NCBI GenBank assembly: GCA_963718355.1
Contig: CAVQZA010000002.1
Coordinates: 1 to 64,000, forward strand
Source: CAVQZA01 sp963718355
GTDB lineage: Bacteria > Actinomycetota > Thermoleophilia > Gaiellales > Gaiellaceae
Direction of reading: 5' to 3'
DNA length: 64,000 bases
This document shows positions 49,609-56,331 of this stretch, one piece after another. Every line of letters starts with the position of its first letter. Position 1 is the stretch's first letter. The position numbers and the translations under genes were made by a program. Under the pieces are notes generated by a model. The model saw only the letters and a list, made by a program, of their open reading frames with translations, did no database searches and was not told the DNA's origin.

Positions 49609-50258
49609 ACAGCGTCGACTTCGCCTGGGCGATCGGGCGCCCCTCGATCGGCGGTCTCGCGCGCGCTCTCACGCCGACCCGCAACTACGGCGTCGAGCGC
49701 GTCGTGCCGACCGGCGGCGTCGTCCTCGCGTTCAACCACTTCTCGTGGATCGACCCACCGCTCTACGGCGCGCTCTGCCCACGCACGATCCACTATGTCG
49801 CCAAGGTCGAGGCGCATCGTGCGCCCGGGCTCGGCCAGCTGATCCGCGCCTTCGGCACGATCTCGGTGCGGCGCGGCGAGTCCGACCGCGAGGCAGTTCG
49901 CCTCATGCGCGAGGCGGCTCGCGCCGGACACGCGCTCGGTCTCTTCGTCGAGGGGACGCGTCAGCTGACCGGCGTCCCGGGCCACGTGCATCCGGGCGCG
50001 GCGATGGTCGCGCTCCAGGAGGGCGTTCCGGTGCAACCCTCGGCGATCTACGGCACGCAGTTCTGGCGGATCGGCAACTTCCAGCCGGCCTCGCTCGCCT
50101 GGGGCGAGCCGATGGACTTCTCCGGCCTGCCGCGCAACGCCAAGGGCTACCGCGAGGCGTCCGCCGAGATCGAGCGGGAGTTGCGGCGGCTCTTCGACTG
50201 GCTCGGGGAGATGCACGCGCTCGGCCGTCCTGCCGACGCGGTGCCCCCCGCGCGATGA
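49605..50258 (+). CDS. plsC: 1-acyl-glycerol-3-phosphate acyltransferase-like (PlsC) protein
   Basis: 217 residues with acyltransferase motif I NHFSWIDPP (H-x4-D), motif II region GTISVRRGESDREA, motif III FVEGTRQ, and motif IV PVQPSAIYG. It makes phosphatidic acid or acylates a related acceptor. GTG start overlaps the cmk stop (GTGA); its TGA overlaps der (ATGA). Confidence 0.88.
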   Translation: MNSVDFAWAIGRPSIGGLARALTPTRNYGVERVVPTGGVVLAFNHFSWIDPPLYGALCPRTIHYVAKVEAHRAPGLGQLIRAFGTISVRRGESDREAVRLMREAARAGHALGLFVEGTRQLTGVPGHVHPGAAMVALQEGVPVQPSAIYGTQFWRIGNFQPASLAWGEPMDFSGLPRNAKGYREASAEIERELRRLFDWLGEMHALGRPADAVPPAR

Positions 50259-51559
50259 GCACTCTCCACGGAACCGTGGCGATCGTCGGCTTCCCGAACG
50301 TCGGCAAGTCGACCCTGATCAATCGGCTCACGGGCACGCGCTCGGCCGTCGTCCACGAGACGCCCGGCGTGACGCGCGACCGCAAGGAGCTGATCTGCGA
50401 GTGGAACGGCAAGGAGTTCCTGATCATCGACACGGGCGGCGTCGACATCGCCGACGAGTCGCCGATGACGCGCTCGATCGGCGAGCAGGCCCGCGCCGGG
50501 ATCGAGGAGGCCGACCTCGTGCTGTTCCTCGTCGACTCGCGCAACGGGATCACGCCCGGGGACGAGGAGATCGCCGCGATTCTCCGGAAGGCGAAGAAGC
50601 CGGTGATGCTCCTCGTCAACAAGGTCGACGACCCGCGCCGCGACACCGACGCGCTCGAGTTCCACCGGCTCGGCCTCGGCGACCCGATCCCGATCTCGGC
50701 GCTGCACGGCCACGGCACCGGCGACCTGCTCGACGAGATCGTCGATCGCCTGCCCGGCGTGGGTCGCGAGCAGGTGGGCGAGGAGGCGATCCGCGTCGCG
50801 ATCCTCGGCCGTCCCAACGTCGGCAAGTCGAGCCTCCTCAACGCGATCCTCGGGCGCGAGCGGGTGATCGTCTCGGAGATCCCCGGCACGACGCGCGACG
50901 CGATCGACACGATCTTCGAGCGCGACGGGCGCACCTTCGTGCTCGTCGACACGGCGGGGATGCGCCGCAAGCGCAAGCACCGGCAGGGGATCGAGTACTG
51001 GTCGGAGCTGCGCGCCCTCGAGGCGGCGGAGCGCGCCGACATCGCGCTGATCCTGATCGACGCGAGCCAGGGGATCGTCGACCAGGACATCAACGTCGCG
51101 GACGTGGCTCGTAAGGCCCAGTGCGGGACGCTCGTCGTCCTGTCCAAGTGGGACATCGCCGAGATCGGGATCAAGGACGTCACCGGCGAGCTCGCCCGCC
51201 GAATCCGCCAGCGGCCGCCGCACGTCGCGGTCTCGGCGACGACCGGTCGCGGGCTCGAGCGCCTGCTCGACAAGGTCGAGGTGCTCTTCGAGCGCTACAC
51301 TGCGCGCGTCCCGACTCCCGAGCTCAACCGCTTCCTCAAGGAGCTGCGCGAGAAGCGCCAGGCGCCGAGCAAGGGCAACCGCCGGCTCAACCTCCTCTAC
51401 GGGACGCAGGTCACGGCGCGCCCGCCGCGCTTCCGCATCCACGTCAACGACCCGGGCCTCGTCACGCGCGACTACGGCTACTGGGTCGAGAACGAGATCC
51501 GCGAGCGCTTCGACCTCGAAGGGGTCCCGGTGTCGATCGACTTCGTCCGCCGCACCTGA
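50255..51559 (+). CDS. der: Ribosome-associated GTPase Der (EngA)
   Basis: 434 residues with two tandem GTPase domains and a KH-like end. G1 motifs GFPNVGKST (~12-20) and GRPNVGKSS (~186-194), DTGG and DTAG G3 motifs, NKVD and SKWD G4 motifs. C-terminal KH-like domain includes NLLYGTQVTARPPRFRIHVND. Assembles the 50S subunit. Start ATG 50255 overlaps plsC; stop overlaps gpsA (TGATG). Confidence 0.95.
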   Translation: MSTLHGTVAIVGFPNVGKSTLINRLTGTRSAVVHETPGVTRDRKELICEWNGKEFLIIDTGGVDIADESPMTRSIGEQARAGIEEADLVLFLVDSRNGITPGDEEIAAILRKAKKPVMLLVNKVDDPRRDTDALEFHRLGLGDPIPISALHGHGTGDLLDEIVDRLPGVGREQVGEEAIRVAILGRPNVGKSSLLNAILGRERVIVSEIPGTTRDAIDTIFERDGRTFVLVDTAGMRRKRKHRQGIEYWSELRALEAAERADIALILIDASQGIVDQDINVADVARKAQCGTLVVLSKWDIAEIGIKDVTGELARRIRQRPPHVAVSATTGRGLERLLDKVEVLFERYTARVPTPELNRFLKELREKRQAPSKGNRRLNLLYGTQVTARPPRFRIHVNDPGLVTRDYGYWVENEIRERFDLEGVPVSIDFVRRT

Positions 51560-52515
51560 TGGACGTCGTCGTGGTCGGCGGCGGCTCGTGGGGCTGCGCG
51601 TTCGCGCTCCTCCTGCGCGAGCGCGGCCACACGATGACGATCGCGTGCCGCGACGCCGAGCAGGCGCGCGCGATCACCGAGACGGGGCACAACCCGCGCT
51701 ACCTGAAGTCGGCCGATCTCTCGGGGATCGCGGCGACCACGATCGCGGAGGCGCCGGTTGCGGCGGCCGACCTCGTCGTCGTCGCCGTGCCGAGCCGCTC
51801 GTTCGGCGAGGTCGTCGCGTCACTGCCCGGAGGCGCGCCGGTGCTGAGCCTGACGAAGGGCCTCGACCCGGCGACCGGCCTGCGGCTCTCGACGCTCGTC
51901 CGCGGCCGCTCGGTCGCAGTCCTCTCTGGCCCGAACTTCGCCGAAGAGATCACGCAGGGCCTGCCTGCGGCGGCTGTGATCGCGAGCGAGGACGGCTTCC
52001 TCGCGGGCCAGCTCCAGCACGCGGTCAACTCGCCGCTCTTCCGCGCGTACGTCAATCCGGACCTCGTCGGAGTCGAGCTCTGCGCCGCCGCGAAGAACGT
52101 GATCGCGCTCGCCGCCGGCGCCGTCGACGGGCTCTCGCTCGGCGACAACGCGAAGGCGGCGCTGATCACGCGCGGCCTCGCAGAGATGGCGCGACTCGGT
52201 GAGGCGTCCGGCGCCCGGGCCGAGACGTTTTCGGGCCTCGCGGGAATGGGCGACCTGATCGCCACGTGCTGGAGCAAGCTCGGCAGGAACCGCCAGGCCG
52301 GCGAGCTGATCGCCCAGGGCGCGACGGCCGACGAGGCGATCGCCAGGATCGGCCAGGTCGTCGAGGGGCTGACGACGGCGCCGGTCCTCCGCGATCTCTC
52401 GCACCGAGTCGGCGTCGAGCTGCCGATCACCGAAGGTGTGTGCCGCGTGCTCGGCGGCGAGAGCCTCGGCGATCTGGCCGCCAGCTTGATGGGGCGCCGT
52501 CCCACCGAGGAATAG
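51559..52515 (+). CDS. gpsA: Glycerol-3-phosphate dehydrogenase [NAD(P)+]
   Basis: 318 residues. N-terminal Rossmann loop VVGGGSWGCAFALLL, then LSLTKGLDP, LSGPNFAEEITQG, and catalytic Lys region AAAKNVIALAAGAVDGL, then LAGMGDLIATCWSKLGRNR. Supplies sn-glycerol-3-phosphate for phospholipid, linking to plsC in the same operon. Ends immediately before the 162-bp palindromic element. Confidence 0.94.
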   Translation: MDVVVVGGGSWGCAFALLLRERGHTMTIACRDAEQARAITETGHNPRYLKSADLSGIAATTIAEAPVAAADLVVVAVPSRSFGEVVASLPGGAPVLSLTKGLDPATGLRLSTLVRGRSVAVLSGPNFAEEITQGLPAAAVIASEDGFLAGQLQHAVNSPLFRAYVNPDLVGVELCAAAKNVIALAAGAVDGLSLGDNAKAALITRGLAEMARLGEASGARAETFSGLAGMGDLIATCWSKLGRNRQAGELIAQGATADEAIARIGQVVEGLTTAPVLRDLSHRVGVELPITEGVCRVLGGESLGDLAASLMGRRPTEE

Positions 52516-52677
52516 GAACTCGTTCCAGAATGAAGCGCTATGCCGCCGGGCGGCGCTGAGCGGCGCGATGCGTCGTCCTCAGTCGCCCCAATAGCGTTGC
52601 TATTGAGGCTCCATGCGTCCTAGCCTCGCGCTCGCCCAGCGCACCCCGACGGCGAGCCGTCATTCTGGAACGAGTTC
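52516..52677. repeat. Large palindromic element 1 (gpsA-metK gap)
   Basis: Begins and ends with a perfect 18-bp inverted repeat: GAACTCGTTCCAGAATGA (52516-52533) and its complement (52660-52677). Inside, GCGCTGAGCGGCGCGATGC (52553-52571) nearly pairs with 52623-52642, and the apex is CAATAGC-gtt-GCTATTG (52589-52605). The whole 162 bases could fold into one long stem. No ORF. The apex core TAGCGTTGCTA matches element 2 (TAGCGCTGCTA). It may be a terminator for gpsA, a mobile palindromic repeat or an RNA; it is unlike SAM riboswitch consensus sequences I know. Confidence 0.7.
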
Positions 52678-52679
52678 TG

Positions 52680-52685
52680 TAGGCT
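52680..52685 (+). promoter_or_regulatory. Candidate leaderless -10 box of metK
   Basis: TAGGCT, seven bases before ATG 52693 and two bases after the palindromic element. The -35 position would fall in the element's right arm. Confidence 0.45.
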
Positions 52686-52692
52686 TCCGGCC

Positions 52693-53937
52693 ATGCCAAC
52701 TCAAACCTTTCCCTTCACTTCCGAGTCGGTCACCGAGGGTCATCCGGACAAGGTCGCCGACCAGATCTCGGACGCCGTGCTCGACGCAGTGCTGACCGAC
52801 GACCCGACGGGTCGCGTCGCCTGCGAGACGCTCATCACCACCGGGCTCGTCGTCGTCGCCGGCGAGATCACGACCGACACCTACGTGGACATTCCGCGGC
52901 TCGTCCGCAACAAGATCCGCGAGATCGGCTACGACCGGGCGAAGTACGGCTTCGACGCCGACACCTGCGGCGTGATCGTGGCGCTCGACGAGCAGTCGCC
53001 CGACATTGCGCAGGGCGTCGACAACTCGTACGAGCTGCAGCACGACGCGAGCGACGACCGCGAGCTCGACCGCACCGGCGCCGGCGACCAGGGGATGATG
53101 TTCGGGTACGCGTGCCGCGAGACCGAGGAGCTGATGCCGCTGCCGATCATGCTCGCGCACAAGATCACGCAGCGCCTCGCCGAGGTGCGCCGCGCGGAGC
53201 TCGTGCCCTACCTGCGGCCGGACGGCAAGGCACAGGTCACCGTCCGCTACGAGCGTGACGAGAACGGACACCAGCGGCCGATCGAGATCGAGCGCGTGCT
53301 CGTCTCAACCCAGCACCGCGAGGGCGTCGAGAACCACATCAAGCAGGACGTGATCGAGCATGTCCTCCGCCCGGTTCTGCCGCCCGAGCTGTACGAGGCG
53401 AGCAAGCTGCACGCCGCCGGCGACTTCGTGCTCGTGAACCCGACCGGGCGCTTCGTCCAGGGAGGCCCGCTCTCCGACACGGGTCTCACCGGCCGCAAGA
53501 TCATCGTCGACACCTACGGCGGAGCAGCCCGTCACGGCGGCGGCGCCTTCTCGGGCAAGGATCCGACGAAGGTCGACCGCTCGGCCGCCTACGCCGCGCG
53601 CTACGTGGCGAAGAACCTCGTCGCCGCCGGCCTCGCGAACCGCCTGGAGGTGCAGGTCGCCTACGCGATCGGCGTCGCCCAGCCGGTCTCGATCGAGATC
53701 GAGTGCTTCGGCACCGAGGAGATCGACGTGCGCCGGATCGAGGAGCTCGTCCACGAGCACTTCGACCTCCGGCCGGCGGCGATCCTGCGCGACCTCGACC
53801 TGCGCCGCCCGATCTACGCGAAGACCGCCGCCTACGGCCACTTCGGCCGCGAGGACAGCGACTTCACGTGGGAGCGGACGGACAAGGCCGACGCTCTGCG
53901 CGCCGCAGCGGGCCTCGGCTCGAGCGTCCCGGCGTAG
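52693..53937 (+). CDS. metK: S-adenosylmethionine synthetase
   Basis: 414 residues. Signature GAGDQGMMFGYA and GGGAFSGKDPTKVDRSAAY are intact, and the N-terminus has TSESVTEGHPDKVADQISDAVLDA with the ATP/metal residues. Makes SAM from methionine and ATP for methylation and other uses. ATG at 52693. No SAM-riboswitch consensus is visible upstream; a structured element lies there instead. Confidence 0.96.
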   Translation: MPTQTFPFTSESVTEGHPDKVADQISDAVLDAVLTDDPTGRVACETLITTGLVVVAGEITTDTYVDIPRLVRNKIREIGYDRAKYGFDADTCGVIVALDEQSPDIAQGVDNSYELQHDASDDRELDRTGAGDQGMMFGYACRETEELMPLPIMLAHKITQRLAEVRRAELVPYLRPDGKAQVTVRYERDENGHQRPIEIERVLVSTQHREGVENHIKQDVIEHVLRPVLPPELYEASKLHAAGDFVLVNPTGRFVQGGPLSDTGLTGRKIIVDTYGGAARHGGGAFSGKDPTKVDRSAAYAARYVAKNLVAAGLANRLEVQVAYAIGVAQPVSIEIECFGTEEIDVRRIEELVHEHFDLRPAAILRDLDLRRPIYAKTAAYGHFGREDSDFTWERTDKADALRAAAGLGSSVPA

Positions 53938-53948
53938 CCCGCGCAGGC

Positions 53949-54449
53949 ATGTGGGAGAAGCGGGGCGAGGAGGTCGTCTTCTCGGGCTACCGCACGCTCG
54001 CGAAGCGCACCTTCGCGACGCCCGACGGCGTGCAGGAGTTCGAGATCAAGGTCGAAGAGGACACGGCCGTCGTCATTGCGCTGACCGTGGCCCGCGAGGT
54101 CGTGCTGGTGCGCGAGTTCCGGCCGGGCCCCGAGGAGTGGCTGCTCGAGCTGCCCGGCGGCCATGTCGATCCCGGCGAGGAGCCGGCCGCGGCCGCCGCG
54201 CGCGAGCTCTACGAGGAGACCGGCTACGAGGCGACGCCGCGTTACGTCGGCATGGAGTTCGACTGCGCGTACTCGACGCGGAAGCGACACGTCTTCGTCG
54301 CGGAGGACGCGAAGCGGGCTGGCGAGTCGTCAGAGGGCCTCGAGGTCGTCCTCGTGAGCGTCGACGAGTTCCGCGAGCACCTGCGCGCCGGCCGCCTGAC
54401 CGACGTCGGCCCGGGCTACCACGGCCTGGACGCGCTCGGCATGCTCTGA
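53949..54449 (+). CDS. NUDIX hydrolase (ADP-ribose pyrophosphatase-like)
   Basis: 166 residues. Complete NUDIX box GGHVDPGEEPAAAAARELYEETGY (G-x5-E-x7-RE-L-x-EE-x-G). The upstream phrases VVLVREFRPGPEEWLLELPGG are typical of ADP-ribose/nucleoside-diphosphate-sugar pyrophosphatases. Substrate not certain. ATG 53949, 12 bases after metK, so likely co-transcribed. Confidence 0.87.
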   Translation: MWEKRGEEVVFSGYRTLAKRTFATPDGVQEFEIKVEEDTAVVIALTVAREVVLVREFRPGPEEWLLELPGGHVDPGEEPAAAAARELYEETGYEATPRYVGMEFDCAYSTRKRHVFVAEDAKRAGESSEGLEVVLVSVDEFREHLRAGRLTDVGPGYHGLDALGML

Positions 54450-54452
54450 GAC

Positions 54453-54589
54453 TCAGGCGCGGTCGCTCAGGTGGTCCGCGGGGTCGAACGGCTGCGCCTC
54501 GTCGTCGTCGGCGCGCCTCGTCTCCGTCTCCAGCGTCGGACCGCGAACCAGCCGCGGATCGAGCGGAAGAGCCTTTCAAGCCAGCCCAT
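54453..54589 (-). pseudogene. Tiny ORF with probable frameshift, directly after dtxR
   Basis: ATG at 54589 immediately follows the dtxR TAG. It reads MGWLERLFRSIRGWFAVR, then the coding-like frame shifts to LETETRRADDDEAQPFDPAD and HLSDRA with TGA at 54453. Total 137 bases, one short of a multiple of three, so a base seems missing near 54530. Amphipathic N-terminus and acidic tail would make a plausible ~45-residue protein; it may equally be non-coding. Confidence 0.3.
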
Positions 54590-55268
54590 CTACGCGGCCG
54601 GCCGCACGTACAGGCCCGCTGCGGCCTTCTCGCCGATCTCGCGCTCGGCGCCGCCGAGGCGCACGCTGAAGTCCGCGCCCGCGGTCTCCACCTCGACCTC
54701 CGCGCCCGGCACGAGCCCCTCGTCGTAGAACCAGTGGAGGAGCTCGCCGTCGTGCTCGGCGAGACGGACGATCGTCGCGCGGCCGCCCGCCTCGACGTCG
54801 GCCAGCGGCAGGAGCTCTCGGTTCTCGGCCTGCTCGGCGTCTGTGTCCAGCGGCCAGCCGTGCGGGCAGCGGTCGGGGTGTCCCAGCCGCTCGTCCATCC
54901 GCTCGATCATGTCGTCGGTGAACGTGTCTCCGAGCAGATCTGCCTGCACGTGCGACTCGGAGGCCGTGTAGCCGAGGAAGTCGGTCAGCCACCGCTCGAT
55001 CAGCCGGTGCTTGCGGACGACCTTCTCGGCCCGCACGCGTCCCGCGGCCGTGAGGATCGCCTCCTTGTGCTCGCCCCGCTCGACGAGCCCCTCCGCCTCG
55101 AGTCGCTTCAGCATCTCGCCCGCCGAGGCCCGCGAGACACCGAGCATCTCCGCGACGCGCGCCGACAAGCGTTGGCGATCCGGTCACCGTCGGGCGGTAC
55201 TCGCCGATCGGGAAAGCGAGGAAGTAGATCGTCTCGAGGTACTCGTCGATGGAGTGCCCGTGAGCCAC
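54590..55268 (-). pseudogene. dtxR: DtxR/MntR-type metal-dependent repressor, one-base frameshift
   Basis: Two frames join into a normal DtxR protein of ~225 residues. VAHGHSIDEYLETIYFLAFP up to GSPTL is in one frame; SARVAEMLGVSRASAGEMLKRLE onward, with KHRLIERWLTDFLG, metal/dimer region ADLLGDTFTDDMIERMDERLGHPDRCPHG and a C-terminal SH3/FeoA-like domain, is in another. An extra T near 55165-55168 (ACGCTTGTCGG for ACGCTGTCGG) explains it; 679 bases is one more than a multiple of three. Metal ligands appear intact. As sequenced the HTH is cut. A GTAAGG-ttgc-CCTTAC box upstream argues it still regulates the divergent ZIP gene. Sequencing error is likely. Confidence 0.8.
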
Positions 55269-55293
55269 GGTTCTAATCTACAGCCCGTTTTCG

Positions 55294-55309
55294 GTAAGGT
55301 TGCCCTTAC
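55294..55309. promoter_or_regulatory. DtxR-type operator in front of the ZIP transporter
   Basis: GTAAGG - ttgc - CCTTAC, a perfect dyad ending one base before ATG 55310 and overlapping the TAAGGT -10 candidate (55295-55300). Its TTAGG/TAAGG...CCTTA layout matches iron/manganese boxes bound by DtxR-family repressors. It lies in the 41-base gap shared with dtxR, so both genes may be repressed. Confidence 0.75.
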
Positions 55310-56140
55310 ATGTCGACCGGCCACATCCTGATCCTCGGCGCGCTTGCGGGCGCGACGATCCTGCTCGGGCTGCCGATCGCCCGGATCAAGAACCCGAGCA
55401 TCGGGCTCAAGGTGTTCCTCACCTCGATGGCGACGGGCATCCTGCTGTTTCTCTTCTGGGACGTGCTGTCGAACGGCGTCGAGCCGGTCGAGTCGGCGAT
55501 CCGTGCGCACGACTTCGGCAACGTCGCCGGCTACAGCGCGCTCCTGCTCGGCGGTTTCGGCCTCGGCTTCATGGGGCTGATCGGCTACGAGCGGTGGATG
55601 CACGCCTACCGGCGCCGCTCGCTCGTCGGCCCCGGCGCCGCCTCCGCAGTCGAGTTCGAGACGGTGTACCCGATGGGCCTCACGCCCTCGCGGTTCCTCG
55701 CGGTGCTGATCGCGACAGGGATCGGCCTCCACAACTTCGCCGAGGGGCTCGCGATCGGGCAGTCGGCGGCGAGTGGGAAGCTCGAGCTCGCGATCGCGCT
55801 GATCGTCGGCTTCGGCCTGCACAACGCGACGGAAGGCTTCGGCATCGTCGCGCCGCTGACGGGCGAGCGGAAGGTGCCGAGCTGGCGTTTCCTCCTGCTG
55901 CTCGGCCTGATCGGCGGCGGCCCGACCTTCCTCGGCACGGTCGTCGGCCAGGCGTGGGTGAGCACCGGTGTCGCCGTGCTGTTCCTCGGCCTCGCGGCCG
56001 GCTCGATCCTCTACGTCGTGATGCAGCTGCTCACGATCTGCCGCAACCTCGGGCACGCCACGCTCACGGCGTGGGGCATCACCGTCGGGCTCGTGCTCGG
56101 CTTCGCGACCGACTTCATCCTCGTCGGGCTCGGCGTCTAG
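55310..56140 (+). CDS. ZIP-family divalent metal transporter
   Basis: 276 residues, eight TM helices. Metal-site helices IGLHNFAEGLAIGQS (TM4) and FGLHNATEGFGIVAPL (TM5) have the HN-x-x-EG pairs of ZIP transporters. A variable His-poor loop separates TM3 and TM4. It imports Zn, Fe or Mn; the adjacent DtxR-type box suggests iron or manganese control. ATG follows the operator directly. Confidence 0.9.
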   Translation: MSTGHILILGALAGATILLGLPIARIKNPSIGLKVFLTSMATGILLFLFWDVLSNGVEPVESAIRAHDFGNVAGYSALLLGGFGLGFMGLIGYERWMHAYRRRSLVGPGAASAVEFETVYPMGLTPSRFLAVLIATGIGLHNFAEGLAIGQSAASGKLELAIALIVGFGLHNATEGFGIVAPLTGERKVPSWRFLLLLGLIGGGPTFLGTVVGQAWVSTGVAVLFLGLAAGSILYVVMQLLTICRNLGHATLTAWGITVGLVLGFATDFILVGLGV

Positions 56141-56154
56141 ACCCGGTCCGAGGC

Positions 56155-56308
56155 CTGACGGAAAACTCGGCCGGGCCGGATGACGCCCCAGACGCGGCGC
56201 CGGATCAGCACGTTCGGCCGCGCCGCGTAGCGCTGCTACGCGCCACGACCGCCCGCACTGCCCGGCTTGGTCTGGAGCGCCCCCGGCGGCGGCCGAATTT
56301 CCCATCAG
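56155..56308. repeat. Large palindromic element 2 (ZIP-priA gap)
   Basis: Outer arms CTGACGGAAAACTCGGCCG (56155-56173) and CGGCCGAATTTCCCATCAG (56290-56308) pair over 19 bases with three G-T-type wobbles. An inner stem CCAGAC/GTCTGG (56188-56193, 56270-56275) continues, and the apex is CGCGTAGC-gct-GCTACGCG (56224-56242). It has the same three-part design, size (154 vs 162) and apex core (TAGCGCTGCTA) as element 1, with different arms. The three wobbles keep pairing in RNA, hinting at selection on structure. Confidence 0.68.
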
Positions 56309-56317
56309 CCCTCTAGC

Positions 56318-56323
56318 TAGGCT
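56318..56323 (+). promoter_or_regulatory. Candidate leaderless -10 box of priA
   Basis: TAGGCT, eight bases before GTG 56332; identical to the metK box and also placed just after a palindromic element. Confidence 0.4.
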
Positions 56324-56331
56324 GGGCCGCC

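Noticed and set aside
52516..52692. SAM riboswitch upstream of metK
   Set aside because: None of the SAM-I or SAM-IV consensus segments I know is visible; the region is instead one long inverted repeat.
52516..56308. Integron attC sites as an explanation of the two palindromic elements
   Set aside because: No GTTRRRY/RYYYAAC core sites at the ends, no integrase in view, and the flanking genes are core housekeeping genes.
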